Assembly (NCBI GenBank): GCA_015350385.1 | Contig: WNKI01000002.1 | Location: forward strand, 9,446,711-9,510,710 | Length of the DNA stretch: 64,000 nt | Direction: 5' to 3' | From: Aculops lycopersici | Lineage: Eukaryota > Arthropoda > Arachnida > Trombidiformes > Eriophyidae | Shown here: in pieces, positions 54,852 through 64,000 of the stretch | How the letters are laid out: the number at the start of each line of letters is the position of its first letter | How positions within the stretch are numbered: position 1 is the stretch's first letter | Notes under the pieces: generated by a model | The model's database searches: none | Told to the model about the DNA's origin: nothing | What the model saw: the letters and a program-made list of their open reading frames with translations, nothing else | Made by a program: the position numbers and the translations under genes

Positions 54852-56581
54852 ATAGTTACTTAAGTAGTAAGCTATTTGAATAGGTCCTACGTCATTCTTA
54901 GACGCTGCAATCTAGAAGTTAAACTTGCAACCTCAAATCCTAAGAGACTCACCGAGGATTTTGATGACGATTGAAGCGAGCAAGCAATTGCACCACCACC
55001 ACCATCACTTTGATTTAACGACGATGATGATTTCGATTATGAGCCACGACTATCTTTCTCGGATTTGACTAGTCCAACGTACACAACTCAAATAAGTTAG
55101 CTTCTTGCCCTCGCTTGTGTATGAGGAAAACAAACGTCCCAAGAGATTGATTGATCACTTGACTCTTGTTGCTGCTGCTGTTGTCTGTTGTGCGTCCTAA
55201 TGAGATAAACCGGCCAAACCCACCACCTTATTGGATCTACTCGAAAGCCCACAAGAGAAATGGCAATCTTTTTGCTGGGTTGGTGATGAAGTGGCAATGG
55301 GCGAGTGAATATAGAGAAGAGAATCGTTCGAGGGGATGGCAAGATATTAACATCAACACAGCACCAACGGCGCCGGCAGCAGCATCAAGTTAAACAGATA
55401 CATCACCAAGCTCGATGAGCTAAACTTCAACTTGTCTCCGCTCTTTAGTGCGCTCATTATGAATAGTCTCAAGAGTGCACTCACTTTGCTCAGGTATAGC
55501 ACTTGGCGTAGGCCACCCAACAGCCGTCAAGTTTGGATAATACACAACAGCAATACCCGGCTCAAGTTAGTTGCATTTGAATGAATGATCGATGCGCAAC
55601 TTACAAGCGAACCTCTGAGACGTGATTCATATTTGAAACTGTCATAGTTATTCAGTCAGTCAGTCAGATAGCAAGCGACGACTTACTACCAACAGATGGA
55701 TTGGAACAGAATGTTGTGGAATCAAACTCCATAGCCAACCGTCAACTTAAGCCAACTTTCGTCTCTGTATCTAGCAGAGACGAAAGTCAGATCGCATCCA
55801 GATGAGGCGCACTACTGGACTCCATATTTAACTGACCCCGGGGCTATTGATCGAGTGCTGGCTGGCTCGATTAGCCAGATCTGCTCAGATTAAGCTATCC
55901 CAAAGCACGATCTTATATGCCTAGCTAAGCTCACAAGACGCCAAGCTTCTCGAGACTAGACAGCTATCGATCAGTCACTAATCGTCATCAGGTATGGTGG
56001 CCAATCGTTTGTGGCAAGCCTCTTGCGACTCGACTCGAATCAAATCAACAACCATAGGCCACCGCCATATTTACTCGTAGGAATAAACGGCAACAAGAAG
56101 TCACGCATTTGATCTTATCACCAGTTCATCATCATAATCGAGAGGTTGAAAATCAATCATCGACTCGGGCGAGAGAAGGATGGTGACCTTAGTTTAATCC
56201 GCACATGGGAACTCATCGTCGATTTGAATCCAATCAAAAGCTTGAAAGCTTTACCACAATGTTATCTAAAAGATTTACGTTTTGCTAAAGAAGAACACAT
56301 TATCATTTTCACCCTTGAACAAGAGGCTAGCGATAAGAATAACTAACCTCATCAGTACACACCAAATAGTCATGTATATAAATGAGAAAAGAAAAGTAGA
56401 AGAAGAAAGCTGTCGATTTATCCTCATGAGAAGCACTTATTTATTGAATTATCACCAATTATTATTAAACTCAGTATAGAATACAAAACACATAGATAAT
56501 CTGTGTGTTCACATTATTATTCATCTCATGAGATGGAAGGAAATAAAATTATATTTGTCACTTTTAAAAAGTTTAAAAAAT
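54852..56581. other. 3' flank of engrailed
   Basis: 1.73 kb to the convergent GH31-like gene. No supported gene. It contains a short (AGTC)n run at about 55651-55666, the strong hairpin at 55755-55787, and simple repeats. TTTATT at 56440-56445 could be the minus-strand poly(A) signal of the GH31-like gene. Confidence 0.5.
55755..55787. repeat. Perfect 13-base inverted repeat (hairpin)
   Basis: ACTTTCGTCTCTG and its exact complement flank a 7-base loop TATCTAG. A 13-pair perfect stem of non-simple sequence is unlikely by chance in this length of DNA. It sits 0.9 kb downstream of engrailed. Confidence 0.9.
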
Positions 56582-59539
56582 TCACCTATTTGTCCTTGAA
56601 AACCACGCAATTTCATTCAATTCAATCGGGTAGTTTCTGAGCCACTTGCCCCCTCGTATCTTCACCTGTCTCAGTTCGTCGTGCCAAAATCCATTTGGCA
56701 GGTAGATATCTTTTTGTCTACCACCTTCAATTAAAATCGGTGCCACCAAAATGTCAGGTCCAATCATAAACTCTTCTGGTATTATAGTCTCTCCTTGTGC
56801 TTGGTTATACCAAACCTGCCTAACGACAGGTAGCTTTTGGTTGTCAGATTGAATCTTGGATCCGCTAATCAAGGGCGTGAAGGGTAAGTGCTTCTTGATC
56901 TCTGGTACAATAAACAATTTTCTTATTCTCATTAAATTCTGTAGCATGTCCTGCAAGTTATACTTTTGTATTGGAATTAGATTGTTGAATTGCACTATGG
57001 GCAAGAAAACACCTACCTGTAGCCACCTGATGGCCAGCTCCTCGTCGTTGCGTTGCTCATTGATTTGTGCGTCATTATAGTTTGAATCCAACCCATTGGC
57101 CGCCACACTAGATGATCCAATGCTCGATTGGTTTAGTATGTCATTTGGCGTGGCTATATCGCCCCAAACTGAACCAGGGTGCACCAGAGAAATTCCCATG
57201 CAGCCAACATTAATCACTGATCCAATTAGCGATCTCATACTATCCCAGGTGAATGAACGAGGAGCCAGTTGAATGTAACCCAAATCTCCAGTCCATTGGG
57301 AGATGGTAAAGATTTTTTCATCATAAAACAAAGCCTTTGTTAGCTTACTAAGACCATTTTTGTAATGATCATCCCAACTGGTCATTGTGGGATGCGAACC
57401 GCTAAGAATGATAGCGTCCGCCTCTTGGGTAAGTAAAGCGGATTTCTTTATGCCATCCATTAGCCAGTCGCTAGCCTTTGGCTCGCTCAAATCTGTCAAG
57501 CTACAATACCCTTCAGGTGACTCTTTGCACTTGAACATTAATGGATGAGTTGATGTAGCGATGTTCAATTCAACGGATTCATTCTCAAATTTAAACAACG
57601 ACCTCCGTCTAACTACTTCAACTCTTCTCATTACCCGCGATAACTTCTCTGGTTTCATAACCTTTGTCTCGTAGGTTGTGCCGTAGAGTTTTCCGGCAGC
57701 AAACATTTGATTTATGCTACCGAATCCAATGGCCGTATCGATGTATGGCTTGATTTGTAGGATGATCTTAAATCCCTTGTTGTGGAGAATCTCAAATAAT
57801 AGTTTGGCTTTTGGAAAAGCTTGGTTGTTGAGCTTCAGCGAACCGACGTAGGTTTGCCACCTAGAGTCTATCAATAAAATTGGTTTTGTCTTCAAACCCA
57901 ACTTGACTATTTGGTCCACCTGTTGGCGTAGGGTCTTTCCATCCAACTTTGGCAGAAACTCCCTGCTTGTTGCAAAGATTGTTCTCTCTATCAAACCTAT
58001 CCCATCAGGGAGACCAGTATATGGGGCTGGAGTTGGCATGGGAATTGGTTCTACTTGATCCAATCTCATCGTTTTGTCAACCATCTTTTGTTGTTGTTGT
58101 TGCTGCTGAGCCATGGGTGACTTTGCGGATGCTATTAATCCGGTAGTCTCATTAGTATTCTTGGGTTTGTCATCTTCAATTTTACTTAGTAATTCCGTTT
58201 CAGCGGCTAATACTTCAGTCGATAACCTAATTTGTTCCGCTATGTGGATCTTTGAGCTAGAGGCAGAGCAAATAGTGTATTCGAGGAAGCCATTGTGATA
58301 CCTGAACTGATCGTAGTGTTTCTCTCGTGTCCAAGTTTTAGCGCAGGTGTCCGCACAAACTGCGGATAGACAAATCTTTTTGCGCCCTGACTTGGAATCA
58401 TGCGATAACCTCAACGATAAGCTAAAGTCACTTTTTAGTTTACCAATATAGATACCGTTCGTTGAAAACAATTGAAATTTTACATATGAGCCCAAGGGTA
58501 ATAATTGTCCAGTTAGGTCGGTTGCTGGATTTGGAAACTCGGAAGTTAGATTTGTGACTAGGGGCGTCCAGTCAGATTGGTGTTTGCCGATGGGCCATAT
58601 TGGCTCCATTGTATCGCCAAGACCATACCATTGCTCTTCGCCAATGGAGAAGCAGTCTATCAAAGGCGTAGCCAATGAATCGTAACTCTGCCACTTGACC
58701 TTGTAGCATCGCGAGTCGGGGATATCTTGGCGCTTTTGCATGTGAATCCTCAGGTTGGCCCGAAATGGCCAATCCAGGGAGGTTACACAAGTTGAGTTTC
58801 TCTCACTTACCTCGCGACTGTACTTCTCTGATTCTGTTTGGAAGATTTCGCATTCGCATTGGTCAAACTTCAAATCCCTGGGTATCCCTTGAGCAAACTC
58901 AATCTTTTGAACAGTCTCCAGGGACTCACCGGTGGGTCTATAGATCTCAATCAATCTCGACTTTGGGGTTACTCTCATACGATTCTCATATATCCTGTTG
59001 GCTTTCCGTTGGCCATCGATAATATAAGTTGGCACCATAAGTAGTAAAACAGCTATAGTTAACAAAACCAGACAATACTGATACATCCTCTCGCTCTTCT
59101 TTTTACCCTCACTCTTGGCATCCCTCTTCTCCACCTTCTTTTCTATCACCTCTGGTTTAACCTTCTTCTTTTGGCGATTCATCTCAATTGTTTTAATTCC
59201 TTTTGAGATGCCCCAAGATGGACGAATATATGAGATATCTTCTAGACTCAATGTGATCGCATAAGCCGGCCGAAGCTTTCTGATTCGCTTGTTAATAATG
59301 GGACTCTGGGCCATAGGTGACCATGCCGATCGTGGACCACGATTTGCCCTAACCTCTTCGTCTTGCGAGGAATCATCCTCTATCAGTGCATTCAAATAGA
59401 GTTGGTCCTCCTGGGGCAAACCATCCAGCAAGGCATTGTCGGTGGTTTTATTGGGTATTGCGTTAACTTTGTCCAATTGGCTAACATCAAATGATGGCAC
59501 CCTATTGAACGGGTTATTTTGCTTCGTCGGCTGGTCCAT
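56582..59539 (-). CDS. Membrane-anchored GH31 family protein, MYORG-like, probably inactive
   Basis: 985 residues from the first ATG at 59539; the frame extends twelve codons to a TTG just below an in-frame TAA. A cytosolic N-terminus of about 150 residues rich in Lys/Glu is followed by one membrane segment (about 153-174, YQYCLVLLTIAVLLLMVPTY), a type II arrangement. The lumenal part has the MYORG-type start CYKVKWQSYD and EEQWYGLGDTMEPIWPIGKH, and the end WLQVGVFLPIVQFNNL and FMIGPDILVAPILIEGGRQK. MYORG is an alpha-galactosidase-type GH31 enzyme. Where GH31 enzymes carry the nucleophile Asp, this protein reads AIILSGSHPTM (Ser at about 713). The acid/base Asp region reads APRSFTWDS, and the usual PDMIGG reads HPGSVWG. 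It may be a pseudoenzyme. It is divergent from PCGF3. Confidence 0.83.
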   Translation of the reverse strand: MDQPTKQNNPFNRVPSFDVSQLDKVNAIPNKTTDNALLDGLPQEDQLYLNALIEDDSSQDEEVRANRGPRSAWSPMAQSPIINKRIRKLRPAYAITLSLEDISYIRPSWGISKGIKTIEMNRQKKKVKPEVIEKKVEKRDAKSEGKKKSERMYQYCLVLLTIAVLLLMVPTYIIDGQRKANRIYENRMRVTPKSRLIEIYRPTGESLETVQKIEFAQGIPRDLKFDQCECEIFQTESEKYSREVSERNSTCVTSLDWPFRANLRIHMQKRQDIPDSRCYKVKWQSYDSLATPLIDCFSIGEEQWYGLGDTMEPIWPIGKHQSDWTPLVTNLTSEFPNPATDLTGQLLPLGSYVKFQLFSTNGIYIGKLKSDFSLSLRLSHDSKSGRKKICLSAVCADTCAKTWTREKHYDQFRYHNGFLEYTICSASSSKIHIAEQIRLSTEVLAAETELLSKIEDDKPKNTNETTGLIASAKSPMAQQQQQQQKMVDKTMRLDQVEPIPMPTPAPYTGLPDGIGLIERTIFATSREFLPKLDGKTLRQQVDQIVKLGLKTKPILLIDSRWQTYVGSLKLNNQAFPKAKLLFEILHNKGFKIILQIKPYIDTAIGFGSINQMFAAGKLYGTTYETKVMKPEKLSRVMRRVEVVRRRSLFKFENESVELNIATSTHPLMFKCKESPEGYCSLTDLSEPKASDWLMDGIKKSALLTQEADAIILSGSHPTMTSWDDHYKNGLSKLTKALFYDEKIFTISQWTGDLGYIQLAPRSFTWDSMRSLIGSVINVGCMGISLVHPGSVWGDIATPNDILNQSSIGSSSVAANGLDSNYNDAQINEQRNDEELAIRWLQVGVFLPIVQFNNLIPIQKYNLQDMLQNLMRIRKLFIVPEIKKHLPFTPLISGSKIQSDNQKLPVVRQVWYNQAQGETIIPEEFMIGPDILVAPILIEGGRQKDIYLPNGFWHDELRQVKIRGGKWLRNYPIELNEIAWFSRTNR

Positions 59540-60104
59540 CTTCCAAATACAACCAAGACCAAGAAAACTAGACAATTAGCCCAAAGAATTCTATGTTTAC
59601 ATGTAAACAAAGCGAAGGGAGCTTATCTAACCAAGATCAATCTTAGCGGACGGTCGCAAGTTTTCGGCTAAAGCAGCCGAACAGACAAGTCAATTACACT
59701 CAAACGAGTCTTTTGGTGGAGATCAAAGAAACACGAGAACTTCGAACAAATTTAGTAATGAATTTGTGTTTAACTAACCTGACGGCAGGGAACTATCAGG
59801 TAAATCAGTCAACTGTGATCAATGTGAAATCAGGGACACCTGCCGACGGAACAGCCAGCACGCATTGGAAGTAAGAGCTGCATGCAAAAAAGCGTACGCA
59901 AAAACCAAGGCTATTTTTGTGAGCGAACACTTCGTACGCATTTTCGAAGTTCCCGCCATCACGATGCTTCATCAAAAGTTTTCCCCATTTCAAATAATAT
60001 TAAATGGCCAAACATCGTAACAAATAACAAATGAATCCATAGATTCCCTGGCTCCAAACTATTGGATCAATCTCATTTGGTAAGGTCATATTGACACTTT
60101 TAAA
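59540..60104. other. Divergent promoter region of GH31-like gene and PCGF3
   Basis: 565 bp between two divergent starts. Minus-strand short open frames at 59805-60286 overlap the PCGF3 start in other frames and are not genes. No core element is clear. Confidence 0.45.
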
Positions 60105-60800
60105 ATGTCGGATCGGAAAAGGGTCAAACTTTCCGACTTGAAGGAGCATATTAGTTGTTTCCTTTGCGAAGGATATCTCATCGAAGCAACCACAATCATA
60201 GAATGCTTGCATACTTTTTGCAAGAACTGTATAGTCAAATATTTAAACGATGGAAACAATACCTGCCCCAAATGCGACAATGTCATCCACCAGAGTCATC
60301 CCTTGCAGTATATTAGCTTTGATAGGACAATGCAAGATATTGTCTATAAGCTAGTCCCAGATTTGGAGCGTCCGAAAGATAGCGACACAAACAACAATAA
60401 TAGTAACAACAATTTCAACAGTGAGAACAAAATCAAGGGTCCGGATGGTGGCAATAAACTCAAGCCTATCGATACAAATGGTCAACATAAACCATCTCAT
60501 GTAGACTATCATCGGGACGACGAGCAAATCAACCTATATGTCTTGCCACATCCCTCATGCGATTTGAAACCACTAAAACTTAAATACATTCGACTCTCAT
60601 GTTTAGCAACTGTAACCCATCTCAAAAAATACATTGCATTTAAGCTATTCGCCGACATAGAAAGATACAAGGAACTAGACCTCTTGTGCAACGACAACCT
60701 TCTTGGCAAAGATCACAACTTTAAGTTTATTAGTGTGACTGAATGGAGAGAAAAAGTCCCACCGGTGAAGATAACCTACAAGCCAAGAGCAGATGATTGA
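60105..60800 (+). CDS. PCGF3: Polycomb group RING finger protein, PCGF3 type
   Basis: 231 residues in one exon. PCGF3 partners RING1 in a variant PRC1 complex that monoubiquitinates histone H2A; the fly counterpart is l(3)73Ah. The C3HC4 RING is complete: C18, C21, C34, H36, C39, C42, C54 and C57 (ISCFLCEGYLIEATTIIECL and FCKNCIVKYL). The PCGF3/5-type block HQSHPLQYISFDRTMQDIVY follows at about 62-81. A disordered Asn-rich linker separates it from the RAWUL domain at about 138-228 (DEQINLYVLPHP, LKKYIAFKLFADIERYKELD and KDHNFKFISVTEWREK). The length is close to the human protein (about 242). The poly(A) signal is at 60844. Confidence 0.92.
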   Translation: MSDRKRVKLSDLKEHISCFLCEGYLIEATTIIECLHTFCKNCIVKYLNDGNNTCPKCDNVIHQSHPLQYISFDRTMQDIVYKLVPDLERPKDSDTNNNNSNNNFNSENKIKGPDGGNKLKPIDTNGQHKPSHVDYHRDDEQINLYVLPHPSCDLKPLKLKYIRLSCLATVTHLKKYIAFKLFADIERYKELDLLCNDNLLGKDHNFKFISVTEWREKVPPVKITYKPRADD

Positions 60801-60843
60801 TGAACGCTTAGAGAATCGAGCCAGTAGAGAGTAATATAAATTA

Positions 60844-60849
60844 AATAAA
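60844..60849 (+). promoter_or_regulatory. Poly(A) signal AATAAA for PCGF3
   Basis: AATAAA 44 bases after the PCGF3 stop, in the convergent PCGF3/tubulin spacer. Confidence 0.6.
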
Positions 60850-61035
60850 AATTTGCATAACATCCATGTATTAGAGTAAAATATATCTTTTGTTCACTAT
60901 ATATTGTACGATAAGGTAAAGGTCTTCAATAAAATCATGCCATTCGTATTGCATGAACACTGCTGGTACTTCCGGGTACCTGACAACCTTAAAGGTCCAT
61001 TAAATGTCAAGCAAATGCGATCAGTTGTCTCATTC

Positions 61036-62385
61036 TCAGTACATATCATTCTTGATTTGGACACTCTCTTCCTCCTCATAGTCAGCCTCATCGTCGGCCG
61101 AGGCCTCCTGGTATTGCTGGTACTCGGAGACAAGATCGTTCAAGTTGGACTCGGCCTCAGTGAACTCCATCTCGTCCATACCTTCTCCAGTGTACCAATG
61201 TAAGAAAGCCTTGCGACGAAACATAGCGGTAAACTGCTCCGAGATACGTCTGAATAACTCTTGAATAGCTGTGGAGTTACCAATGAAAGTGGCAGACATC
61301 TTCAGTCCACGGGGTGGGATGTCACAAACAGCAGTCTTGACATTGTTTGGGATCCATTCGACAAAGTACGGTGTGTTCTTGCTTTGGATCTGCGACATTT
61401 GCTCGTCAACCTCTCTCATGGACATCCTGCCACGGAAAATTGTAGCAACTGTCAAATAACGACCGTGTTTTGGATTACAGGCGGCCATCATGTTTCTTGC
61501 GTCGAAGAGTTGCTGAGTCAGCTCAGCAACCGAGAGGGCACGGTAAGATTGTGATCCTAATGAGGTGAGTGGCGCAAATCCTGGCATAAAGAAGTGGAGA
61601 CGTGGGAAGGGTACCATGTTGACTGCGAGCTTTCTTAGGTCAGCGTTCAGTTGACCTGGGAAACGGAGACAGGTTGTCACGCCGGACATGGTCATTGAAA
61701 CCAGATGGTTCAGGTCACGGTAAGATGGAGTGGGTAGCTTGAGGGTCCTAAAACAAATGTCATACAAGGCTTCGTTGTCGATGCAGAAAGTTTCGTCGGT
61801 GTTCTCCACCAATTGATGCACTGAAAGGGTTGCGTTGTATGGCTCCACAACGGTATCCGAAACCTTCGGCGATGGTACAACAGAGAAAGTTGTCATGATA
61901 CGATCTGGGTATTCCTCGCGGATCTTGCTTGTCAAAAGGGTTCCCATTCCAGATCCCGTTCCACCACCAAGCGAGTGGGTAAGCTGAAAGCCTTGTAAAC
62001 AGTCGCAATCTTCAGCCTCCTTGCGAACAACATCAAGGACTGAGTCAACTAGCTCGGCACCCTCAGTGTAATGACCCTTGGCCCAGTTGTTACCTGCTCC
62101 CGATTGACCAAAGACAAAGTTGTCTGGCCTAAAAAGTTGTCCAATTGGTCCACTGCGAACACTGTCCATAGTTCCAGGTTCTAGATCGACTAGCACGGCA
62201 CGAGGCACATACTTGTTAGTCGAGGCCTCATTGTAGTAGACCTCAATGCGTTCAATCTGATTTGGGTTATCGCCGACATATTGGCCAGTTGGGTCGATTC
62301 CATGCTCGTCCGAGATGAACTCCCAAAACTTGGCTCCAATTTGGTTACCGCACTGGCCAGCTTGAATGTGGACAATTTCACGCAT
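61036..62385 (-). CDS. Beta-tubulin
   Basis: 449 residues in one exon. It forms the alpha/beta dimer of microtubules. MREI at the N-terminus is the motif through which beta-tubulin mRNA is autoregulated as it is translated. The GTP-binding loop is GGGTGSG at about 140-146. The family landmarks GQCGNQIG, NNWAKGHYTEGAELVDSVLD and KLAVNMVPFPRLHFFMPGFA are intact, as is FRRKAFLHWYTGEGMDEMEF before the tail. The tail is unusual: after a short acidic block (ADYEEEE) it ends SVQIKNDMY instead of a long run of Glu/Gly. The absence of introns in such a conserved gene fits the rest of the window. It is convergent with PCGF3. Confidence 0.97.
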   Translation of the reverse strand: MREIVHIQAGQCGNQIGAKFWEFISDEHGIDPTGQYVGDNPNQIERIEVYYNEASTNKYVPRAVLVDLEPGTMDSVRSGPIGQLFRPDNFVFGQSGAGNNWAKGHYTEGAELVDSVLDVVRKEAEDCDCLQGFQLTHSLGGGTGSGMGTLLTSKIREEYPDRIMTTFSVVPSPKVSDTVVEPYNATLSVHQLVENTDETFCIDNEALYDICFRTLKLPTPSYRDLNHLVSMTMSGVTTCLRFPGQLNADLRKLAVNMVPFPRLHFFMPGFAPLTSLGSQSYRALSVAELTQQLFDARNMMAACNPKHGRYLTVATIFRGRMSMREVDEQMSQIQSKNTPYFVEWIPNNVKTAVCDIPPRGLKMSATFIGNSTAIQELFRRISEQFTAMFRRKAFLHWYTGEGMDEMEFTEAESNLNDLVSEYQQYQEASADDEADYEEEESVQIKNDMY

Positions 62386-63660
62386 GATTAGTAATGGTTT
62401 ATTTGTATATTATTAATCGAGTCTAGATTAGTCAAGTGTTTGGGTGTGCTGATTATAGCTATGGATGTTTGTTAGTGTATAATATATTAGAATGCTTTGG
62501 GATATGTGATAATAAGATGATTATGAAGATGACAATTCGATAATACTTTTGTCCTGAATGAAGGCTGGTTGAATGAGTGAAATTTGTTATGATTATGATA
62601 ATATCGTTGGTTTAATGTGGCGTGTTATTATAGATGATGAATGCGACGTTTAGTGATTCTGAACAATTATTATCACAAAAGGGATATTGTAAGGTGGAGT
62701 GTGAAACCGAGAAGTAAGTTGAGTTCAGGTTTTATACGGAGGGAAGATAGTAGAGGGAGAGAAGAGAAGGCAGAAGCGGCAAGTAAGCAAGCGAGCAACA
62801 GGCAACGCCAACGTAATAAAAGCGGCGCACTGTAATGGTGCGTTCGTGTATGCCTGCGAGGGAGTGAGCCCCGTTGTACAGTGCAATGTGTGTGTGCGTT
62901 AGATGGCCGGCCGGCTGGCCGAGGCGCGTCTGACTACATCGCTGCTACTGCCCCTGTTGCTGCTGCTGCTGTTGGCCGCCGCCTGTCGATTGGCGATGAT
63001 GAATGCAGCGGCGGCCGCGCCGACTGTCGACGTGAATGTGAATAAGTGTTGCGATTGCCAGCTGCACAAATCTCCATTGGAGTTGCATGCAACTGGACTC
63101 GACCGGCCGAAAGCGCAACAGGCAGCCCCACGCAAAACGCTCGCCCTGGTCAATGGAAGTTGTAACACACAGCTACCAACTGACCAGAGAGCCTTTCGAT
63201 ACAGACAAGCGCAAAGGACATGAGCAAAAGCGGAGGAGGCAAAGGCGTCGCCTTCACCTGGACGCTTGGGCCACTTGTTGTCGTGGTTAGCGATTCTCGC
63301 TTCTCGTGAATGGACGATGATTAGAGTGCATGAAATTGGAGATGGCAGAGCAGGCTGAGGATTGTGAGCTAATGGAGATTGTGTGTAACATGGTAATGGC
63401 AAGCTTCCGATCGACCTGTTTGTCTTGCTCCAGTGCACCCTTTGCACCTAAGGCACGACGCTATTTTCAAGATTGTGGAGACTAATGAACAAACAGGAGT
63501 TTAAGATTTATGTTAGATTTAATTTGTGCATCACACAAGTTAATTTATTGATGAAGTTGATGATGATGAGTGTGAATGACAGTAAAATGAGTGTGGTGAT
63601 GATGTGAATTTTCATGTCAACGCTGTGGATGATAATTATGACAGAAAAATGTTTGCATCT
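62386..63660. other. Upstream region of beta-tubulin, GC-rich in part
   Basis: 1.27 kb between the tubulin start and the 3' end of the EML-type gene; both genes are on the minus strand. The stretch 62890-63250 is GC-rich with CTG repeats and opens long frames on both strands. One, plus 62903-63223, begins with an ATG and a leucine-rich segment resembling a signal peptide, but the leucines come from the CTG repeat. Nothing is firmly supported. Confidence 0.4.
62903..63223 (+). CDS. Doubtful small secreted-protein frame
   Basis: 106 codons from an ATG. Residues 13-27 are a leucine/alanine run that would score as a signal peptide, followed by a short Cys-containing segment NVNKCCDCQLHKS. The leucine run is a translated (CTG)n repeat, the base composition is GC-rich, and the opposite strand is equally open. 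No family is recognised. It may well be chance. Confidence 0.15.
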   Translation: MAGRLAEARLTTSLLLPLLLLLLLAAACRLAMMNAAAAAPTVDVNVNKCCDCQLHKSPLELHATGLDRPKAQQAAPRKTLALVNGSCNTQLPTDQRAFRYRQAQRT

Positions 63661-64000
63661 CTACAAACTGGCGCTTTGGTCTATGACCCATTCGGTGGTT
63701 ACGCAATTTTTTGCTCCCACCGCAATCAGTCTTGTGTCGTCGGGTAAGAACTTGATAAAATTAAACTTGTCAACATTTCCAAAGTATCGCGCTGGCAAGC
63801 AGTCGTTATAGCAAGTTGGCCACTTGAATACATTGATGTGGCCTGAATCGGTTGCCGATACCATCAGTTCATCGTCACTAGATTTATCACAGCAATTAAC
63901 TAAACTTGCATCGCTAGTGTTAGACCATAGGCCGATGACATTGAATCCTATGGTGCAGTTTTGCGTAAACCACTTAAGATCGTCGATCACTTTCGGATCC
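63661..64000 (-). CDS. EML-type WD40 protein, C-terminal fragment
   Basis: The last 112 or so codons of a gene that continues past the right edge; the frame is still open at 64000. EML proteins bind microtubules through a tandem WD40 beta-propeller. The fragment contains WFTQNCTIGFNVIGLW, then DELMVSATDSGHINVFKWPT and FIKFLPDDTRLIAVGAKNCV. This follows the EML pattern of a final pair of blades with GD(S/D)xGxVxLFxYP and TGGxDxxxxQW, though the typical GGxD is here VGAKN and the final QW is EW. The stop is TAG at 63661-63663. Membership of the EML family is good; which paralogue is unclear. Confidence 0.75.
   Translation of the reverse strand, partial: DPKVIDDLKWFTQNCTIGFNVIGLWSNTSDASLVNCCDKSSDDELMVSATDSGHINVFKWPTCYNDCLPARYFGNVDKFNFIKFLPDDTRLIAVGAKNCVTTEWVIDQSASL

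Noticed and set aside
62899..63447. 182-codon minus-strand frame upstream of beta-tubulin
   Set aside because: It starts with GTG, lies in GC-rich DNA with CTG repeats, and the plus strand is equally open.

Overview
The window is eukaryotic nuclear DNA, most likely from an arthropod. Nearly all recognisable genes are conserved single-copy animal genes (BBS5, RUNDC1, ETFB, hobbit/BLTP2, MSH4, AP2S1, CHMP4, CoREST, SKP1, AsnRS, CCT4, engrailed, PCGF3, beta-tubulin, an EML-type protein). The engrailed gene carries the arthropod-type EH1 to EH5 motif set. Genes are strikingly intron-poor: a 5.8 kb hobbit gene, a 3 kb glycosidase-like gene, MSH4, CCT4 and beta-tubulin are each one open frame. The only introns I can support are one of 100 bp in BBS5 and two in engrailed. 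Strong intron loss with short intergenic distances resembles acariform mites, especially eriophyoid mites. That assignment is inference, not proof.

Layout. 1-1077: possible minus-strand exons running off the left edge. 1078-30734: a dense housekeeping block, with genes on both strands in divergent pairs (ETFB/hobbit, AP2S1/CHMP4, CoREST/SKP1) and convergent pairs (RUNDC1/ETFB, MSH4/AP2S1, SKP1/AsnRS). It includes two secreted-protein genes at 19.2-21.4 kb; the smaller is interrupted by an in-frame amber codon. 30735-56581: an engrailed domain of about 26 kb, made of a 4.3 kb upstream region, exon 1, a 17.1 kb intron full of simple repeats, two short 3' exons and 1.7 kb of downstream DNA. 56582-64000: a membrane-anchored GH31/MYORG-like protein, PCGF3, beta-tubulin, and the 3' end of an EML-type WD40 protein cut by the right edge.

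The genes do not form one pathway. Chromatin control (CoREST, PCGF3), membrane traffic (AP2S1, CHMP4, hobbit), protein folding and synthesis (CCT4, AsnRS), the cytoskeleton (tubulin, EML) and patterning (engrailed) simply sit side by side. The most interesting points are a GATA-like zinc finger inserted into CoREST, loss of the expected catalytic acids in the GH31-like protein, the amber-interrupted secreted gene, an MSH4 without its N-terminal part, and the contrast between the large repeat-rich engrailed intron and its almost intronless surroundings. I saw no CRISPR array, rRNA, recognisable tRNA, transposon or virus-like gene.
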